DNA of 64,000 nt from Lachnospiraceae bacterium AC2031 (lineage in GTDB: Bacteria; Bacillota; Clostridia; Lachnospirales; Lachnospiraceae). Positions 39,541-48,385 of the stretch are shown piece after piece. The stretch's first letter is position 1. Every line of letters starts with the position of its first letter. The position numbers were made by a program, and so were the translations under genes. The notes beneath the pieces are model-generated. The model made no database searches. It saw only the letters and a program-made list of their open reading frames with translations, and was not told the origin of the DNA. The stretch spans positions 3,127,483 through 3,191,482 of the forward strand of contig JIAB01000001.1 of assembly GCA_000687975.1 (NCBI GenBank), given 5' to 3'.

Positions 39541-42500
39541 GTGGCTGTTGATCAGAGAGAGGCGCTAATCGCTGCTGTCCGTGCACAGGTAGAGAAGGAA
39601 CGTGCAGAGAAGCAGAAAAAGCTCGAAAGAGAACAGGAGGCAATGGCATTTGCCAAGAAAAAGAGTGGGGGTAAGAAGGAAGAAGGACAGAAAAAGTATA
39701 AGACTCTTTCTCCTGAGGAGCTTGCTCGTATTGAAGAAAAGAAAAGAAAGAAGAGGGCTGAGGAACTTGGTATTGAATATACGCCTTCAGAAGATATATT
39801 AGCTCAGTCTGAAAAGAGTAAAGAGGAAGAACTTAAGGCTAAGATCGAAGGTATTGGCGGTGGTAAAACTGGCGGTGGTCTTGGTGATATGCCTACAGGT
39901 GATGGTCTGGGAAGTGCTGGTCTTGGCGGCGGCCTTGGTGCAGATATCTCTGGTGGCAATGATAATGTTACCGTTATGGATGGTTCTGAAGACGGTAAGT
40001 ATTCATTTGGTAAAGATGGTACAACAACTGTTAGTGAAGATAGCGGTTGGGTTTCTGATGATAAGAAGGATGATCTTGATAGTATCATACCTACACTTAG
40101 TTCAGATGCTGATATCGATTCAATGTTCGATATAGATGATGATGATTCTCCATTTGCTGCTCAGGCTTCAAATATTGAAGGATTCCAGGATACATCTAGT
40201 GTTGAAGCTGAAGGTGAAGTTAATCCTGAAGATGAAGTTGGTTCTGAAGAAGACTCCAAAGGTGAAAAGAAGAAGAAAAAGAAGTCTACAAGTACTATAG
40301 ATGATCAGGAAAGACGTCTTGCTGAGGCTCGTAAGAGAGCTGCAGCTCGTAAGAAGTCTGAATCCGGTGATGAGAAGACTGTAGAAGCTCCTGAGGCAGA
40401 TGAAAAAGCTTCTAAGGCTGAAAAACCTAAGAAGGAAGCTGTAAAGGCTGAGTCTGATGATGCTGCAAAGGCTGAGGAAAGACGTAAGGCTGAGGAAGAG
40501 TATAGACGTAAGGCTGAAGAACTTGCTGAGCGCGAGGCTGAAGAGGCTGCTAAGAAACAGGCTGAAATTCAGGAGAAGCGTAGAAAGCTTGAAGAGCAGA
40601 GACAAAAGGCTGCTGAGATAGCTCGTAAGGAAGCTGCTAAGGCACAGCGTCAGAAGTATAAAGAAGAAGCTCAGGCTGATCTTGAAGAAGCCCAGGCTGC
40701 AGTTAAGACATTAGAGGATGCTCTTGAGGCTGCAAAGAAGGCGGCTGAGAATCCTGTAAAGGTTGAAGTTGTTAAGTCAGAAGCTGAAACCGCTGCTGAA
40801 GCTAAGGTTTCTGAGGCAGAGGCTGCAAAGGTTGCTGCAGAGAAGGCTCTTTCTGAGGCGGATGCTGCTATAGAAGCTGCAAAGGCTGAGGTAAAGGCTA
40901 AGGAAGCTGATGTTGAAATTGTAAAGGCTGAGGTTGAAAAGGCTATAGAGAAGGCTGCTGCAGATAAAGAGGCTGCAAAGGCTGCTGCAGTAACTGATCT
41001 TGAAGCAATCAAGACTAAGATTCTTGAAGAAGCACTTGCTGCTGCTGAGCTCGTAATTCGTAATAGAGCTGAAAATGAGGCTAAGACAAGACAGGCTGAT
41101 ATGGAAGCAGCTATAGCTGAGGATGAGAAGAAATTCGCTGACGAAGCTAGTGTGCTTAATGATAATATAGAAGCTGCAAAGGTAGAAGTTGATGATGCTG
41201 AGACTAAGGTAGCTGAATGTGAGTTTAATATAGAAGCTGCAAAGGTTGAGATAGTATCTTCTGAAGATAAGGTTAAGCTTGCTGAGGCTGAACTTGAGTC
41301 TGCTGAGACTGGCGTTAAGTCTGCAAAGGATAATGTTGAACTTGCGAAGGGCGAGATTGATTCAGTTAAGGCAGGGGTCGATGAGGCTCAGAGTGAAGTT
41401 ACTGCTGCAGATGCTAAGGTAGATGAGGCAAAACTTGCTGTTGAAGCTGCTGAGAAGGCTCTTCAGGAAGCTAGAGCGGTTGAAGAAGAGGCTGTAAAGG
41501 CTGCAGATGCTGCTAGAGCAAAGGTTACTGAGGCTGAAAATAAAGTTGCTGAGGTAGAAAAGCGTATCAGTGACGCAGAAGCAAAGGTTACTGAGGCAGA
41601 GTCAAAGGTTGAGGCTGCTAAGGAAGAACTTAGCTTAACTCAGAATTCTGTAGAGGTTGCTAAGAATGCAAAGGTAGAAGCAGATGCTGCTCTTGAAGAA
41701 GCAAAGGCTGCAGTTGACGCTAAGAAGGAAGCTGTTAAGGCTATTGAAGCACAGGTTTCTGCTATTGAAGATAAGAAAGCTGCTGCTATTCAGGAGAGAA
41801 AAGATGCTCTTGAGGCTGCAAATAAGGAATCTGAAGCTGGAATACTTAGCGCTATAGCTGATGCTAAGGAAAAGGCTGAAGTTGAGGCTGCTGCTAAGGC
41901 TGAGAAGGAAGTTGAGGCTAAGGCTGAAGAGAGCATTAAGTCTATCGACAGCGCTCTTGAAGATACAAAGAATGAGATTAACTCTAGAGTTGAGGCTGCT
42001 CAGGCAGAGGTTACAAAGGCTGAGGAAAGCGTTAAGGCTGCTGAAGCTAATAAGCAGAAGCTTGCTGATGATGTTGAAGCTAGACAGAAGGATATTGATG
42101 CTGCTAAGGCTGAGGTTGAGGCTGAACATCAGAAATCAGTTGCTGCTGCAGAAGAGGCAAGCAAGGCTGCTATAGGAAATGTTTCTGAGATTGAACAGGC
42201 TCTTAAGGAAGCTAAGGAAGCTGTTGCTGAGGCTGAGAAAAAGGCTAAAGATGTTGAAAATATGGAGGTTGATCTTACTCAGATCGCTCCTGGTGGAAGA
42301 CTTCCTCTTGCTGCCAACTACCTTGAGAAGTACCTCGGTATTGCAGGTTCAGCTGATGAGATCGTAGATACATTTAATGATATTGCAGCAAATATGGAAG
42401 AAACAATCAGATCTAGAAACATCGTTATCCTTGGTCAGTATGGATTTGGTTCTGTATCAGTTGGTGAGGATTTTGCTCGTTCCTTCTATGATATGGGTAT

Positions 42501-42999
42501 CTGTTCAGCTAGAGCAATCGCTAAGATTAAGGCTGCTGCTCTGAACAAGATGTCAATGGAGAAGATCAAGCCTAACATGGAGAAGCTTGCTGGTGGATGT
42601 CTGGTTATTGATAATGCTGGACTTATTGCTCCTGAAAAGCTTTCTGAGATTGTTAAGCTTTCAGCTAAGGATATTAATGACTTCGTTGTTATCATGACTG
42701 GTGAGATTGATAGTATCTCTCGTCTCTTTGGTAATTGTGCGGAGGTTGTATCAGAATTCGAATACCTTATTGATATGACTAAGATTGAAAAGTCTGATAT
42801 GGTTAAGGTTGCAATGGGTTACATCAAGCAGAGAGCATACAAGGCTGATCCTGCTCTTGAGAATAAGATAAATGATATCCTCATGGGTATGGAACAGGGT
42901 AACCTTGATAGAATGATTGGTGCTATCGATGAAGCTATCGCTAAGTGTGATAAGCGTGATGATAACAAGAAGACAATCATTCCTAAGGATTTTGAGTAA
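39541..42999 (+). CDS. giant coiled-coil protein with degenerate AAA-like C-terminus
   Basis: GTG 39541 follows AAGGAGGTAGTGGCACC. The 1152-residue product has a charged N-terminal part, a Gly-rich linker (GGGLGDMPTGDGLGSAGLGGG) near 105-135, an acidic segment, and an Ala/Glu/Lys/Val-rich coiled coil from about 250 to 905. The last 245 residues look like a CbxX/CfxQ-type AAA domain. Walker A is altered to GQYGFGSVSVGE near 965, without GKT, and the Walker B region GGCLVIDNAGL near 1020 lacks DE. ATP hydrolysis is therefore unlikely. With an MreB-like gene next, a filament or scaffold role is an inference. Confidence 0.75.
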   Translation: MAVDQREALIAAVRAQVEKERAEKQKKLEREQEAMAFAKKKSGGKKEEGQKKYKTLSPEELARIEEKKRKKRAEELGIEYTPSEDILAQSEKSKEEELKAKIEGIGGGKTGGGLGDMPTGDGLGSAGLGGGLGADISGGNDNVTVMDGSEDGKYSFGKDGTTTVSEDSGWVSDDKKDDLDSIIPTLSSDADIDSMFDIDDDDSPFAAQASNIEGFQDTSSVEAEGEVNPEDEVGSEEDSKGEKKKKKKSTSTIDDQERRLAEARKRAAARKKSESGDEKTVEAPEADEKASKAEKPKKEAVKAESDDAAKAEERRKAEEEYRRKAEELAEREAEEAAKKQAEIQEKRRKLEEQRQKAAEIARKEAAKAQRQKYKEEAQADLEEAQAAVKTLEDALEAAKKAAENPVKVEVVKSEAETAAEAKVSEAEAAKVAAEKALSEADAAIEAAKAEVKAKEADVEIVKAEVEKAIEKAAADKEAAKAAAVTDLEAIKTKILEEALAAAELVIRNRAENEAKTRQADMEAAIAEDEKKFADEASVLNDNIEAAKVEVDDAETKVAECEFNIEAAKVEIVSSEDKVKLAEAELESAETGVKSAKDNVELAKGEIDSVKAGVDEAQSEVTAADAKVDEAKLAVEAAEKALQEARAVEEEAVKAADAARAKVTEAENKVAEVEKRISDAEAKVTEAESKVEAAKEELSLTQNSVEVAKNAKVEADAALEEAKAAVDAKKEAVKAIEAQVSAIEDKKAAAIQERKDALEAANKESEAGILSAIADAKEKAEVEAAAKAEKEVEAKAEESIKSIDSALEDTKNEINSRVEAAQAEVTKAEESVKAAEANKQKLADDVEARQKDIDAAKAEVEAEHQKSVAAAEEASKAAIGNVSEIEQALKEAKEAVAEAEKKAKDVENMEVDLTQIAPGGRLPLAANYLEKYLGIAGSADEIVDTFNDIAANMEETIRSRNIVILGQYGFGSVSVGEDFARSFYDMGICSARAIAKIKAAALNKMSMEKIKPNMEKLAGGCLVIDNAGLIAPEKLSEIVKLSAKDINDFVVIMTGEIDSISRLFGNCAEVVSEFEYLIDMTKIEKSDMVKVAMGYIKQRAYKADPALENKINDILMGMEQGNLDRMIGAIDEAIAKCDKRDDNKKTIIPKDFE

Positions 43000-43034
43000 T
43001 CTGATGATTGTTTGATAACAACATATGATTATAT

Positions 43035-43062
43035 AGTGCCAGTGCTAGAAAGTGCTGGCACT
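43035..43062 (+). terminator. hairpin after the coiled-coil gene, possible terminator
   Basis: AGTGCCAG (43035-43042) pairs with CTGGCACT (43055-43062). Only TCTC follows, so it may be a partial terminator or an mRNA-stabilising hairpin. Confidence 0.55.
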
Positions 43063-43071
43063 TCTCATGAA

Positions 43072-43136
43072 ATGAGTCAAAAGGGTAAACTGACTCAAAA
43101 ATGAGTCAAAACGGCTCAGAGCCGAATCGACTCATT
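43072..43136 (+). repeat. family C palindromic repeat, one and a half copies
   Basis: A partial copy at 43072-43098 (AATGAGTCAAAAGGG...TGACTCA) is followed by a full copy with AATGAGTC at 43100-43107 and GACTCATT at 43129-43136 around CGGC-TCAGA-GCCG. Its ATG makes a false long start for the MreB-like gene. Confidence 0.8.
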
Positions 43137-43160
43137 CTAATAAATGATAATGGAGTAGAT

Positions 43161-44165
43161 ATGTACAGGATAGATATCGGAATAGATCTGGGTACTTCAA
43201 AGGTCTGTGTATATATGCGCGACAAGGGTATTGTTATTAACCAGCCTTCTGTTATTGCATACGAAAAGAAGGAAAAGAAGATTCTTGCGGTTGGTAAGAA
43301 GGCTAAAAAGATGCTCGGCAAGACAACGGATAATATCATAGTTGCACGACCAATCAAAAATGGTGTTATTTCTGAATATTTTCTTGCAGAGCGTATGATC
43401 AAAGCTTTTGTTAAGAATGCTCTTCGTAAACGTCGTATTCTTGGAAGACCAAATATCTGCGTTGCTGTTCCTCAGGGTATTACTGAGGTTGAGCGTCGTG
43501 CGGTTGAGGATGCTATAGTTAAGACTGGCGCTAAGGAAGTCTTTCTTTTGGAGTCTCCAATCGCTGCAGCTCTTGGTTCTGGTGTAGATATCATGGAAAC
43601 TAAGGGACATATGGTAGTTGATATAGGTGGTGGAACTACTGATATTGCTGTAATATCTGCTGGTGATATTTCTTATGGCGTGTCACTTAAAGTCGGAGGC
43701 GATGATTTTACTGAGGCTCTTGCCCGATATGTACGAAGAAAGTACAGCATTGAGATGGGAGAGCAGTCCGCAGAAGATGCAAAGATAGAGATTGCCAGTG
43801 TTTCATATAGATCAGTAGATAGTTCTTACGAGATTAAGGGTAAGAATATGGTTAATGGACTTCCTGTTCGTATGGATCTTGGAGCCAATGAAACAGTTGA
43901 AGCTCTTTCTGAAGTAACAAGTCAGATCATTGATGGTATCGTTCAGGTACTTGAGAAAGCTGAACCAGAGATTGTTGCTGATGTAGGTAAAGAGGGAATT
44001 CTTCTTTCTGGAGGCGGAAGTCTTATATATGGAATGGATAGACTTATTTCTGATAAGGCTGGAATTCGTACAGTTCTATCTGATGAACCGGAAAATGTGG
44101 TCGCTGCCGGAGCTGGTATGGCGGGCGAATATATCATGGTTCAGGATGAGGATAGCAAAAAATAG
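43161..44165 (+). CDS. MreB/Mbl-like actin homolog
   Basis: I place the start at ATG 43161, behind AATGGAGTAG; the longer frame from 43101 lies in a repeat. The 334-residue product has all actin-fold nucleotide motifs: phosphate 1 IGIDLGTSKVCVY near residue 5, MVVDIGGGTTDIAVIS near 152, and the adenosine motif ILLSGGGSLIYGMD near 278. It should bind ATP and form membrane-associated filaments that guide wall synthesis or position other structures. mreC and mreD are absent here, so a role other than the standard rod-shape operon is possible. It is preceded by the coiled-coil gene. Confidence 0.92.
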   Translation: MYRIDIGIDLGTSKVCVYMRDKGIVINQPSVIAYEKKEKKILAVGKKAKKMLGKTTDNIIVARPIKNGVISEYFLAERMIKAFVKNALRKRRILGRPNICVAVPQGITEVERRAVEDAIVKTGAKEVFLLESPIAAALGSGVDIMETKGHMVVDIGGGTTDIAVISAGDISYGVSLKVGGDDFTEALARYVRRKYSIEMGEQSAEDAKIEIASVSYRSVDSSYEIKGKNMVNGLPVRMDLGANETVEALSEVTSQIIDGIVQVLEKAEPEIVADVGKEGILLSGGGSLIYGMDRLISDKAGIRTVLSDEPENVVAAGAGMAGEYIMVQDEDSKK

Positions 44166-44205
44166 ATAAGGTTATATACTTTGATATATGGCAAAAATAT
44201 ACAAT

Positions 44206-44242
44206 AAGGACATTCTAACATGAGGTTAGAATGTCCTTTTTT
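44206..44242 (+). terminator. strong intrinsic terminator after the MreB-like gene
   Basis: AAGGACATTCTAAC (44206-44219) pairs perfectly with GTTAGAATGTCCTT (44225-44238), followed by TTTT. It ends the cluster that begins at 35.7 kb. Confidence 0.92.
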
Positions 44243-44338
44243 AATAATTCTACTATATAGTGTGTTAATGTGATTGACTTATACATTATATGGTAGTAGA
44301 TTTAAGTCAGTTCTTAACTGCTAGAAATGGAGAGAAAA

Positions 44339-44983
44339 ATGCAGGAGAATCTTTTTTTTGATAACCTTCCGGTAAAAGAACGAACTGTTCTTATGAGAAA
44401 TGCTATATTTAAAAAAGCAAGAAAAAATTCTTATCTTTTTCGAGAAGGGGATCAGGTTGATTCAGTTATTTATATTCTTGAAGGTGATATAAAACTTCGT
44501 TCCTATGATGCAAATGGAAATGAAAGGATAGTTGGAATTTTTTCGAAGCACGAATTCTTATGGGAAAGTATGCTTCTTGATAACAGTACTTATCCTTACA
44601 GTGGAGTGGCTTTAACAAGTGTAAGATATTATAAGATCTTACGAGAAGACTTTGAAAAAGCTCTTAAGAATCGTTCTATATCCAAAAGCATTATAGTCTT
44701 GCTCAGTAGAAAGCTTCACGATGCCAACAACAGAAATATGTATCTTGCGGCAGAAAATCCTGCTGTTAGACTTGCTGGTTTTCTCAAGTATTCTGAAGAG
44801 AGAAAGACTAATGAGTATATAGAACTATCTCTTGATGATATAGCTGCCAGTGTAAATCTTCGCATGGAAACTGTCAGCAGAAAACTAAGAGAAATGGAAA
44901 AAAGCGGCATTATTAAAAGAATGGGCAAGTGTAAGATTAAGATTCTTGACTTGAATAGACTGAGCACTATCGATAATCTTTGA
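44339..44983 (+). CDS. CRP/FNR family regulator next to pflB
   Basis: I prefer ATG 44339 behind GGAGAG; ATG 44327 is possible. The 214-residue product has a cyclic-nucleotide-binding-type beta barrel (LFREGDQVDSVIYILEGDIKLRS), a dimerisation helix and a winged helix-turn-helix. In the recognition helix METVSRKL the residues Glu177, Ser180 and Arg181 match those with which FNR reads TTGAT. The N-terminal cysteine cluster that holds the FNR iron-sulfur centre is absent; the only cysteine is near the end. It probably controls pflB through the two boxes after its own stop codon. Confidence 0.88.
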   Translation: MQENLFFDNLPVKERTVLMRNAIFKKARKNSYLFREGDQVDSVIYILEGDIKLRSYDANGNERIVGIFSKHEFLWESMLLDNSTYPYSGVALTSVRYYKILREDFEKALKNRSISKSIIVLLSRKLHDANNRNMYLAAENPAVRLAGFLKYSEERKTNEYIELSLDDIAASVNLRMETVSRKLREMEKSGIIKRMGKCKIKILDLNRLSTIDNL

Positions 44984-44993
44984 TTACAATCAA
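44980..44993. promoter_or_regulatory. FNR-type box 1 (upstream)
   Basis: TTGAT-TACA-ATCAA matches the FNR consensus exactly. It overlaps the stop codon of the regulator gene and is centred 32 bp before box 2, about three helical turns. Confidence 0.82.
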
Positions 44994-45011
44994 GAATGTT
45001 TTTGTTGATAT

Positions 45012-45025
45012 TTGATTTGAATCAA
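45012..45025. promoter_or_regulatory. FNR-type box 2 of the pflB promoter
   Basis: TTGAT-TTGA-ATCAA is a second perfect box. With TATAAT at 45048-45053 the predicted start is near 45060, which puts the box centre at about -41.5, the position of class II activator sites. Confidence 0.85.
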
Positions 45026-45047
45026 AGTATTATACAGTTAGATTATC

Positions 45048-45053
45048 TATAAT
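45048..45053 (+). promoter_or_regulatory. -10 element of the pflB promoter
   Basis: The element reads TATAAT. There is no recognisable -35 hexamer at the right distance; that position is taken by FNR-type box 2, which fits an activator-dependent promoter. Confidence 0.7.
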
Positions 45054-45101
45054 TTTTTAACGAATGTTAGTTATATTTAATTTATTTTTGGAGGATTAAT
45101 T

Positions 45102-47369
45102 ATGCAAAAGGATTTAATGCTTAATTTTGATGAATGGGATGGATTTACTGGACGTCTCTGGAAAGAAGAGTGTAACGTTAGGGAGTTCATCACATACAAT
45201 TATACTCCTTATACAGGCGATGAATCATTTCTTGAAGGTCCTACAGAAGCTACAGATAAGCTCTGGGGCAAATTACAGGAGCTTCAGAAAGAGGAGCATG
45301 CTAAGGGCGGTGTTTTAGATGAAGAAACTGAGATTGTTTCAACACTTACATCTTATGGCCCAGGTTATATTGATGAATCTATGAAGGATCTTGAACAGAT
45401 CGTTGGTCTTCAGACTGACAAACCACTTAAGAGAGCGTTCATGCCATTTGGTGGTATAAAGATGGCTGAAGAGTCTCTTACTATGTATGGTTATGAGCCA
45501 AACAAGGATCTTCATAAGGTATTTACTGAGTATCATAAGACACATAATCAGGCTGTTTTTGATGCTTATACAGATGAGATGAGAGCTGCTCGTAGATCTC
45601 ATATCATTACAGGTCTTCCTGATACTTATGGTCGTGGTCGTATCGTAGGCGATTATAGAAGAATTGCTCTTTATGGTATTGATCAGCTTATCGAGTGGAA
45701 GAAAGAAGATAAGGCTAATTGTGGTCATGGCGTTATGACTGATGATATCATCCGTCAGCGTGAAGAGTTAGCTGAGCAGATCAGAGCTCTTGAAGGAATG
45801 AAGAAGATGGCTGAAATCTATGGATGCGACATCTCTCGTCCTGCAAAGAATGCTAAGGAAGCTGTTCAGTGGTTATACTTTGGTTATCTTGCTGCAGTTA
45901 AGACTCAGAATGGTGCAGCTATGTCTGTAGGTCGTGTATCTACATTCCTTGATATATATATTGAAAGAGATCTTAAGAAGGGCATTCTTACTGAGAAAGA
46001 AGCTCAGGAGCTTATCGATCATTTCGTAATGAAGCTTAGAATGGTTAAGTTTGCTCGTATTCAGTCATACAATGAGCTGTTCTCAGGAGATCCAGTATGG
46101 GCTACTCTTGAGGTTGGTGGTATCGGTATGGACGGTCGTCCTCATGTTACTAAGAACTGCTTCAGATTCTTACATACACTTGAGAACATGGGTCCTTCAC
46201 CAGAGCCTAACCTTACAGTACTTTATTCTTCACAGCTTCCAGAGGCTTTCAAGGCTTACGCTGCAAGAATTTCTGTTAAGACAAGTTCAATCCAGTATGA
46301 GAATGATGATGTTATGAAGCCTGTATGGGGCGATGATTATTCAATCTGCTGCTGTGTATCAGCTACACAGACAGGTAAGGAGATTCAGTTCTTCGGAGCT
46401 AGAGCAAACCTTGCAAAATGTCTTCTCTTTGCTATAAATGGTGGAGTTGATGCTAAGTCTCGTGTTCAGGTTGGTCCTGCTGCAAGACCTATTACATCAG
46501 AATATCTCGATTATGATGAGGTTGTTGAAAGATTTGAGTTCATGCTTGACTGGCTTGCTGGTCTCTATGTGAATACACTTAACCTTATTCATTACATGCA
46601 TGATAAATATTATTATGAAGCTGCTGAGATGGCGCTTATTGATACAGACGTTCGTCGTACATTTGCTACTGGTATCGCGGGATTTTCACATGTTATTGAT
46701 TCACTTTCTGCTATTAAGTATGCAAAGGTTAAGGTTATCCGTGACGAAGAAGGCTTTGCTGTAGATTACAAGGCTGAGGGTGAGTTCCCTAAGTATGGTA
46801 ATGATGATGACAGAGCTGATAGTATCGGCGTATGGCTTCTTAAGACATTCCTTGATGATATCAAGAAGAGACACACATATCGTAATTCAGAGCCTACTAC
46901 ATCAATTCTTACAATTACATCTAATGTAGTATATGGGAAGTTCACTGGAAGTCTTCCGGATGGTCGTAAGGCTTGGACACCACTTGCTCCTGGAGCAAAT
47001 CCTAGCTACGGAGCTGAGAAGTCAGGACTTCTTGCTTCACTTAACTCTGTTGCTAAGATTCCTTATGTATGGGCACTTGATGGAATTTCAAATACACAGT
47101 CTATGAATCCTTCTGCACTTGGAAATACAGAGGATGAGAGAGTAACTAATCTTGTTAATGCAATGGATGGTTACTTTGATCAGGGCGCACATCACCTGAA
47201 TGTAAATGTCTTCAGCCGTGAGGTTCTCGAAGATATCATGGAGCATCCTGACAAGCCTGAGTATGCTAACTTTACAATTCGTGTATCTGGTTATGCTGTT
47301 AAGTTTATTAACCTTACAAAGGAACAGCAGCTGGATGTTATTAATCGTACATTCCACGAGAGTTTATAA
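45102..47369 (+). CDS. pflB: formate C-acetyltransferase (pyruvate formate-lyase)
   Basis: The 755-residue enzyme converts pyruvate and CoA to acetyl-CoA and formate by a glycyl radical mechanism. The active-site cysteines are in [11 protein letters not shown] (Cys417-Cys418), and the radical glycine is Gly730 in RVSGYAV near the C-terminus. The length is normal. The ATG follows TTGGAGGATTAATT. It lies behind a promoter with two FNR-type boxes and is followed after three bases by the activating enzyme gene. It is oxygen-sensitive, consistent with a strict anaerobe. Confidence 0.98.
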   Translation: MQKDLMLNFDEWDGFTGRLWKEECNVREFITYNYTPYTGDESFLEGPTEATDKLWGKLQELQKEEHAKGGVLDEETEIVSTLTSYGPGYIDESMKDLEQIVGLQTDKPLKRAFMPFGGIKMAEESLTMYGYEPNKDLHKVFTEYHKTHNQAVFDAYTDEMRAARRSHIITGLPDTYGRGRIVGDYRRIALYGIDQLIEWKKEDKANCGHGVMTDDIIRQREELAEQIRALEGMKKMAEIYGCDISRPAKNAKEAVQWLYFGYLAAVKTQNGAAMSVGRVSTFLDIYIERDLKKGILTEKEAQELIDHFVMKLRMVKFARIQSYNELFSGDPVWATLEVGGIGMDGRPHVTKNCFRFLHTLENMGPSPEPNLTVLYSSQLPEAFKAYAARISVKTSSIQYENDDVMKPVWGDDYSICCCVSATQTGKEIQFFGARANLAKCLLFAINGGVDAKSRVQVGPAARPITSEYLDYDEVVERFEFMLDWLAGLYVNTLNLIHYMHDKYYYEAAEMALIDTDVRRTFATGIAGFSHVIDSLSAIKYAKVKVIRDEEGFAVDYKAEGEFPKYGNDDDRADSIGVWLLKTFLDDIKKRHTYRNSEPTTSILTITSNVVYGKFTGSLPDGRKAWTPLAPGANPSYGAEKSGLLASLNSVAKIPYVWALDGISNTQSMNPSALGNTEDERVTNLVNAMDGYFDQGAHHLNVNVFSREVLEDIMEHPDKPEYANFTIRVSGYAVKFINLTKEQQLDVINRTFHESL

Positions 47370-47372
47370 ATA

Positions 47373-48146
47373 ATGAAAGAAACTTTAGGATACATTCATT
47401 CAACTGAAAGCTTTGGCGCTGTTGATGGCCCTGGAATAAGATTTATAGTCTTTCTCCAGGGCTGTAACATGCGCTGTAAATATTGCCATAATCCAGAAAC
47501 ATGGACAGTTGTATCTAATGAAGAAAATGCCAGGTATTACAACAATCGAGGAATTACTATAAGTATAAAAACTCCTAGAGAAATTCTGGATCAGGCTAAG
47601 AGATTTAGGCCATATTGGAAAAATGGAGGCGGCATAACCGTAAGTGGTGGCGAAGCACTCCTTCAGATTGATTTTGTATCCGAACTCTTTAAGCTCGCTA
47701 AAGAAGAGGATATTAATACATGTCTCGATACATCGGGTAATCCATTTACATTTGGTGAAGAATTCTTTTCAAAGTTTAAAGTTTTATGTGATTATACAGA
47801 TCTTTTTATTCTTGATATCAAACATATCGTAGATGAAGAACATAAGAAGCTTACTGGCTTCACTAATCAGAATATTATAGATATGGCTAAATATCTTTCT
47901 GATACTGGTAAAGAAATGTGGATCCGCCATGTACTTGTACCAGGAATAACTACTGATGAAGAATATCTGCATAAACTTGCAGAGTTTATTCATACATTAA
48001 AGACTGTTTCAAAGGTTGAGGTTCTTCCGTATCACAGGCTCGGAGTACCGGAATATGAAAGACTAGGGATAAAGTATCCGATTCCTGATGTGAATCCACC
48101 TTCCGAAGAACAACTTTCTAAAGCTAAAGAGATATTATCTCTGTAA
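47373..48146 (+). CDS. pflA: pyruvate formate-lyase activating enzyme
   Basis: The 257-residue product is a radical SAM enzyme with the CxxxCxxC cluster motif CNMRCKYC at residues 31-38. It also has the GGE-type SAM-binding stretch ITVSGGEALLQ near residue 88. It installs the glycyl radical on PflB. The start three bases after the pflB stop shows cotranscription. The region after it (48147-48385) holds the thl promoter and no gene. Confidence 0.96.
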   Translation: MKETLGYIHSTESFGAVDGPGIRFIVFLQGCNMRCKYCHNPETWTVVSNEENARYYNNRGITISIKTPREILDQAKRFRPYWKNGGGITVSGGEALLQIDFVSELFKLAKEEDINTCLDTSGNPFTFGEEFFSKFKVLCDYTDLFILDIKHIVDEEHKKLTGFTNQNIIDMAKYLSDTGKEMWIRHVLVPGITTDEEYLHKLAEFIHTLKTVSKVEVLPYHRLGVPEYERLGIKYPIPDVNPPSEEQLSKAKEILSL

Positions 48147-48222
48147 TGTCTCTTTGTGAAATATGTCTATAAAATATCATTTACCCCCTAGTATTATTAA
48201 CAAATAGCTAGTGCCAAAATTA

Positions 48223-48251
48223 TTGCGGTTGAAGTTTGTTTATGATATTAT
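48223..48251 (+). promoter_or_regulatory. candidate promoter of the butyrate operon
   Basis: TTGCGG (48223-48228) and TATTAT (48246-48251) are 17 bases apart. The leader of about 128 bases contains no recognised riboswitch. Half-sites TTAACAA, as seen in Rex operators, lie at 48197 and near 48353, but no complete Rex palindrome was found. Confidence 0.5.
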
Positions 48252-48385
48252 TTAAAAGCGTTTTTAGGTTTAAAATGGTTTAACACTTTAATGTGCGAAA
48301 GTATTTATGAACCAAATAATGCTTATGAAAGCATTATTAAAATATTTACAATTTAACAATATCAATTTCAATGGAGGAATTATCT

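Noticed and set aside
48190..48360. Rex-type operator before the butyrate operon
   Set aside because: Only half-sites (TTAACAA) were seen; no complete TTGTTAA-N4-TTAACAA palindrome is present.
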